Positions 4,951 through 7,631 of a stretch of DNA of 7,631 nt are shown here, piece after piece. Within the stretch, counting starts at the first letter, position 1. Each line of letters begins with the position of its first letter. Made by a program: the position numbers and the translations under genes. The stretch is from Thiomargarita sp. (GTDB taxonomy: Bacteria > Pseudomonadota > Gammaproteobacteria > Beggiatoales > Beggiatoaceae). The DNA lies in the NCBI GenBank assembly GCA_020721025.1, contig DYNO01000067.1, positions 1 to 7,631 of the forward strand, in the 5' to 3' direction. Under the pieces are notes generated by a model. That model ran no database searches, was not told where the DNA came from, and worked only from the letters and a program-made list of their open reading frames with translations.

Positions 4951-5367
4951 ATGAGTTTGCTAAAAATTGTTATTTTGTCATTCATTGGATTTACTGCTAT
5001 CTTGTTAGGAATTCTGCTAGCACTGTCTTTTATCCTTCCGCAACGTCCAGAATACGTTCCAACAGCCCCCACGGTAGAAATTGCAAGTCCAGTTATCACA
5101 CCGTCCGTGACTCCTCCATCAAAATCAACGGTTTCTCAACAACCCACTCAACAAGTTCCTGCGACTCCTCCTCCAGTAAAACCGACAGTTTCTCAACCTA
5201 CTTCTACAACTCCTCAACGTTTTTCTAATTTTCACTGTGCTGGCAAAACTCATTGTTCTCACATGAATTCTTGTGAAGAAGCCAAATTTTATTTACGCAA
5301 CTGTCCAGGTGTAAAAATTGATGGAGATAACGATGGTATTCCATGTGAAAAACAGTGGTGTAACTGA
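4951..5367 (+). CDS. Membrane-anchored Excalibur calcium-binding domain protein
   Basis: A 138-aa protein with three parts. The N-terminal hydrophobic segment (about residues 4-29) is a signal anchor or uncleaved signal peptide. The Pro/Thr/Ser/Gln-rich linker (about 31-90) contains a repeated TVSQ motif. The C-terminal Excalibur domain (91-138) has the signature D124-G-D-N-D-G-I-P-C-E133, a calcium-binding-like loop, plus six Cys (96, 102, 108, 118, 132, 137) that could form disulfides. This topology suggests a periplasmic or exported domain tethered to the membrane. ATG 4951 was chosen because GAGAGG (4937-4942) lies 8 nt upstream; a start at 4891 would fall inside the hairpin. The biological role is unknown. 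It occupies the place where rpoB is expected. Confidence 0.85.
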   Translation: MSLLKIVILSFIGFTAILLGILLALSFILPQRPEYVPTAPTVEIASPVITPSVTPPSKSTVSQQPTQQVPATPPPVKPTVSQPTSTTPQRFSNFHCAGKTHCSHMNSCEEAKFYLRNCPGVKIDGDNDGIPCEKQWCN

Positions 5368-5368
5368 A

Positions 5369-5382
5369 TTATCCGAGGATAA
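5369..5382 (+). repeat. Short inverted repeat TTATCC-GA-GGATAA
   Basis: Six-base complementary arms flank a 2-nt centre, 2 nt after the Excalibur gene stop codon. As RNA only about four pairs could form with a workable loop, and no T-run follows. It may be a protein-binding dyad or chance. The rest of the 109-nt gap up to the next gene shows no convincing promoter. Confidence 0.25.
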
Positions 5383-5476
5383 CATTGATATATTTTGCAA
5401 CTTCTTGCGTAGGAATTGGCATCAGAAAGTTTCTTCATCAAGTTATAGTCCTGTAAGACAACGTTAGGAAATTAAA

Positions 5477-5947
5477 ATGTCTGATTTATATGAACTTTAT
5501 CAAAAAAATTATACGGCATGGGCTGAAAAAACAGCGGAGCTACTAAAAGCGGGTCAATTTTCTGAATTAGACATTGAACATTTACTGGAAGAATTGGCAA
5601 GTATGGGCGCAAGTGAATACAATGAATTAGAAAGTCGTCTGACCATATTAATTGCCCATTTGCTCAAATGGCAGTTTCAATATCAACAACTATCAACACG
5701 TTGGCAAGAATTTAAGGGGGATAGTTGGCGTTCTACGATTATCGAACAACGTACCAGAATTGCGAAGCGGTTACGCAAATCACCGGGTTTGAAAACAAAT
5801 TTACCCGAAATTCTCTCAGAAGCCTACGAAGATGCGCTGGAATTGGCGATAAAAGAAACTCGATTATCCGCCGCTACTTTTCCATCTGAATGTCCCTATA
5901 CAGTTGAACAACTGTTGAATGATGATTTCTATCCTCAACAAAATTAG
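5477..5947 (+). CDS. DUF29 family protein
   Basis: A 156-aa protein with the full pattern of the DUF29 family, which is common in cyanobacteria and some filamentous or sulfur-oxidising proteobacteria and has no established function. Family features seen: YELYQKNYTAWAEKTAELLK (residues 5-24), the LDIEHLLEELASMGASEYNE core (31-50), and LLKWQFQYQ (62-70). SWRSTIIEQRTRI (83-95), a SPGLK turn (102-106), AYEDAL..A..ET (116-128) and the C-terminal FPSECPYTVEQLLNDDFYP (135-153) follow. It is predicted cytosolic and largely helical. TAGGAA (5465-5470) lies 6 nt before the start. Its stop overlaps the stop of the convergent minus-strand gene by 4 nt. Confidence 0.88.
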   Translation: MSDLYELYQKNYTAWAEKTAELLKAGQFSELDIEHLLEELASMGASEYNELESRLTILIAHLLKWQFQYQQLSTRWQEFKGDSWRSTIIEQRTRIAKRLRKSPGLKTNLPEILSEAYEDALELAIKETRLSAATFPSECPYTVEQLLNDDFYPQQN

Positions 5948-6204
5948 TGGGTTGATGCAGGATGCGCCGCAAAACTAATCATGATATCGCAATCCTGCTC
6001 AACTAAAATGTCTGTTGCCATATCTGCTGCCAATTCTCCAAATTGAATGCTTCGTACACTCTCGGCAGGGGGAATAATCCGCATCCACACGCTATCTCGC
6101 TCAAATGGATTTTCAATAATCTCAACCAATTCGATGTCTGGGAAATGCAATTTTAGCTTATGAAACAGGTCATGACTGAGTTGTTTTTGAACAACAGTTA
6201 GCAT
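5944..6204 (-). CDS. Hypothetical 86-aa protein, convergent with the DUF29 gene
   Basis: A small protein of unknown function. It begins with an amphipathic helix (MLTVVQKQLSHDLFHKLKLH), then alternates likely strands and helices: IELVEIIENPF, SVWMRIIPPAES, QFGELAADMATDILVE, DIMISFAAH. It has no membrane span or signal peptide. The gene lies 35 nt downstream of the ATPase gene on the same strand, so the two may form one transcript. No Shine-Dalgarno is evident before the start. Its stop codon shares TTAG with the opposite-strand DUF29 stop. The regular secondary-structure pattern and lack of a competing frame favour a real gene, but I do not recognise the family. Confidence 0.65.
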   Translation of the reverse strand: MLTVVQKQLSHDLFHKLKLHFPDIELVEIIENPFERDSVWMRIIPPAESVRSIQFGELAADMATDILVEQDCDIMISFAAHPASTH

Positions 6205-6239
6205 AATTTGAACAATTTATAGACAGCTTCTCAATAAAA

Positions 6240-7631
6240 TTAGAACGGTAATTTAACTGAGTTGCGTCGAATAAGAGCCAATACCTTCGGACGACCTCCG
6301 CTACTCAAGGTAAAACCAAGCCCACTGCGGTAGCTTTCCGGAATATAAAAACGGTTATCATCATTTCCCTTATCCTTATCTTCAAAGATGATACCTAGTT
6401 TCTGTAATGCCTCTGTTAGTTCAGGAGTGAGTCCAACTTTCTTCGCATCAAATGGGACAATTTTTTCGTCCTTATGAATATGATCCAGTGATTTAGCCCA
6501 TTCTTTTAGCACGCCAATCTCTGCTTTTGCTTCCTCTACTTTTTCTTTACTACAGTTAATCACCGCTTTACGAATGGCTTCGGGTAATAGAACCCTATCT
6601 GCTAATGCAGACGAACGTTCGCTATTGCTATGTTTTGCTGCATAATGTAAAAATCTAATAAGGTCACGGGCTTGTAAACGACCATTCAAATCACATAGTG
6701 TTGTAAATATCCAACGAGCTGCTATGGCTTCTTTTGAATTACCTGAACCCAACTTGTGACCCCATAGCTGATGCAATTCTTTGGATAACTCATCAATAGA
6801 CAACTTTTCAAAATCTTTTTTATCTGCCCAAGACAATTTGGCTTCACTACATATCCAGTAGGCTAAACGCAAAAAAGATTCGGCTGTCCATTCTAATGCA
6901 AAAGCCTTGTATCGATCTTCAAACTGTCCAGCGTTTTGTTGGATGGCGGTGCGCACATAGTCAGAACGCACAAACTCAATGATACCTAGGCGGTTATCAG
7001 TTATTTCGTTTAACCGATTAGGGAGTCTAAGTAAACTTTCCAAAGCAACTCGCTGTCTTGTGTCATTAGCACTTGGAAATAATTCTTCAAGTCCATCAAT
7101 GAGGATCACTAAACGGATTTTTTTTGAGATTAGAAAACCATTTAAATCATTTAGAGAATCACCAGATATACTAAATACCTCTAACAATTTGTCTATCCAA
7201 AACTTTGCCCAATCAGAAATGTTAACAGACTCTTTTCTAGTCACGCAATCTCGCAATTCAATTTCAGAAAAAGATCGGGATAAAGTGAGTTCTCGAAAGC
7301 AGTTGTCCCGGCACATCTTAACGATTTCTTCGGCTTCCTTCTTTAAGTTTTGAGAAGAAAACAATGGAAAAATGACCGTTTTTTCGCCGCTAGTTGGAGA
7401 ACTCCCTATTTTTTCGAGAAAAATCTCCCACGTTTTAAGACGACATAATTGCATGAAGTTGAAAGTCTTACCCGCTCCTTTTGCCCCTATTGAAATAGCA
7501 ACAGGAATATCTTTATTGAAGTGTTTCCCAAAATTTCTTAATGGATCAGTGATAAGCAAGTTTTCACTTTCCCCGTTTTCTGCATAGATGTACTTTTTAC
7601 ACATTTCAGCAAGAGCTTTAGCTTGTTCAGT
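6240..7631 (-). CDS. P-loop ATPase, 5' end beyond the window (partial)
   Basis: A large NTPase read right to left, ending at TAA 6242-6240. Counting from the first in-window Met (codon 7604-7602; 454 aa from there), Walker A is G40-A-K-G-A-G-K-T47. A likely Walker B is RLVILIDGLEE (164-174; D170, with E173/E174). An Arg/Asp-containing strand, IIEFVRSDYV (208-217), follows and resembles the sensor strand of KAP/STAND-like or Sll1717-like ATPases. The C-terminal half is helical, ending in a basic tail. The reading frame continues upstream of that Met to the window edge as TEQAKALAE, and the Met has no ribosome binding site. The true N-terminus, possibly another domain, therefore probably lies outside. 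Function is unknown; such ATPases occur in defence and chromosome-maintenance contexts. Confidence 0.8.
   Translation of the reverse strand, partial: TEQAKALAEMCKKYIYAENGESENLLITDPLRNFGKHFNKDIPVAISIGAKGAGKTFNFMQLCRLKTWEIFLEKIGSSPTSGEKTVIFPLFSSQNLKKEAEEIVKMCRDNCFRELTLSRSFSEIELRDCVTRKESVNISDWAKFWIDKLLEVFSISGDSLNDLNGFLISKKIRLVILIDGLEELFPSANDTRQRVALESLLRLPNRLNEITDNRLGIIEFVRSDYVRTAIQQNAGQFEDRYKAFALEWTAESFLRLAYWICSEAKLSWADKKDFEKLSIDELSKELHQLWGHKLGSGNSKEAIAARWIFTTLCDLNGRLQARDLIRFLHYAAKHSNSERSSALADRVLLPEAIRKAVINCSKEKVEEAKAEIGVLKEWAKSLDHIHKDEKIVPFDAKKVGLTPELTEALQKLGIIFEDKDKGNDDNRFYIPESYRSGLGFTLSSGGRPKVLALIRRNSVKLPF

Noticed and set aside
5385..5449. Possible promoter before the DUF29 gene (TTGATA, TTGGCA and TATAGT elements)
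   Set aside because: Spacings are 19 to 22 bp or the partner box is poor, so no combination is convincing.
6979..7587. Two plus-strand open frames over the ATPase gene
   Set aside because: They are antisense to the Walker-motif ATPase, lack ribosome binding sites and give no recognisable protein.
1..7631. CRISPR arrays, insertion sequence ends or integrase genes
   Set aside because: I looked for regularly spaced repeats, transposase or integrase motifs, and terminal inverted repeats with target duplications around the accessory genes, and saw none. A direct repeat of the tRNA-Trp 3' end, as an attachment site would give, was also not seen.

Overview
The window is a gammaproteobacterial chromosome segment built around the translation/transcription cluster tuf - tRNA-Trp(CCA) - secE - nusG - rplK - rplA - rplJ - rplL. 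The protein sequences are gammaproteobacterial in character (EF-Tu C-terminus, NusG, L1, L10). The tuf-tRNA-Trp-secE order and the L10-leader motif upstream of rplJ fit the same group. A DUF29 protein and a membrane-anchored Excalibur protein are more typical of filamentous or sulfur-oxidising gammas (Thiotrichales/Beggiatoaceae-like) than of enterics. That finer placement is inference.

Layout. 1-92 is the 3' end of tuf. 99-128 is a good sigma70-type promoter, followed by a hairpin and tRNA-Trp (194-269), then secE and nusG, which abut with no gap. 1226-2532 is an accessory insertion between nusG and rplK: an unknown 161-aa acidic protein, a 9-bp hairpin, a 189-aa protein with a HEPN-like R-N-x3-H motif, and a rho-independent terminator. 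2493-2520 is an RNA element resembling the L1 binding site, just before the rplK Shine-Dalgarno. rplK-rplA follow, then the 237-nt rplA-rplJ leader with an L10-leader core, then rplJ-rplL.

After rplL the usual rpoB-rpoC genes are not present. Instead there is a strong hairpin overlapping a candidate extended -10 promoter, an Excalibur-domain membrane protein, a DUF29 protein, and two minus-strand genes. The minus-strand genes are an unknown 86-aa protein that overlaps the DUF29 stop codon by 4 nt, and a P-loop ATPase whose reading frame runs off the right edge of the window.

How it works together. The core genes make the secretion channel subunit SecE, the elongation factor NusG and the ribosomal L1 stalk and L12 stalk proteins. 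Two feedback loops can be read in the sequence: L1 on the rplK-rplA message and L10 (with L12) on the rplJ-rplL message. The terminator before rplK separates the secE-nusG-accessory transcript from the ribosomal protein transcripts. The most unusual features are the accessory genes lodged in, and just after, one of the most conserved operons in bacteria. One encodes a candidate HEPN RNase-fold protein. No complete, confidently new defence system can be demonstrated from this window alone.
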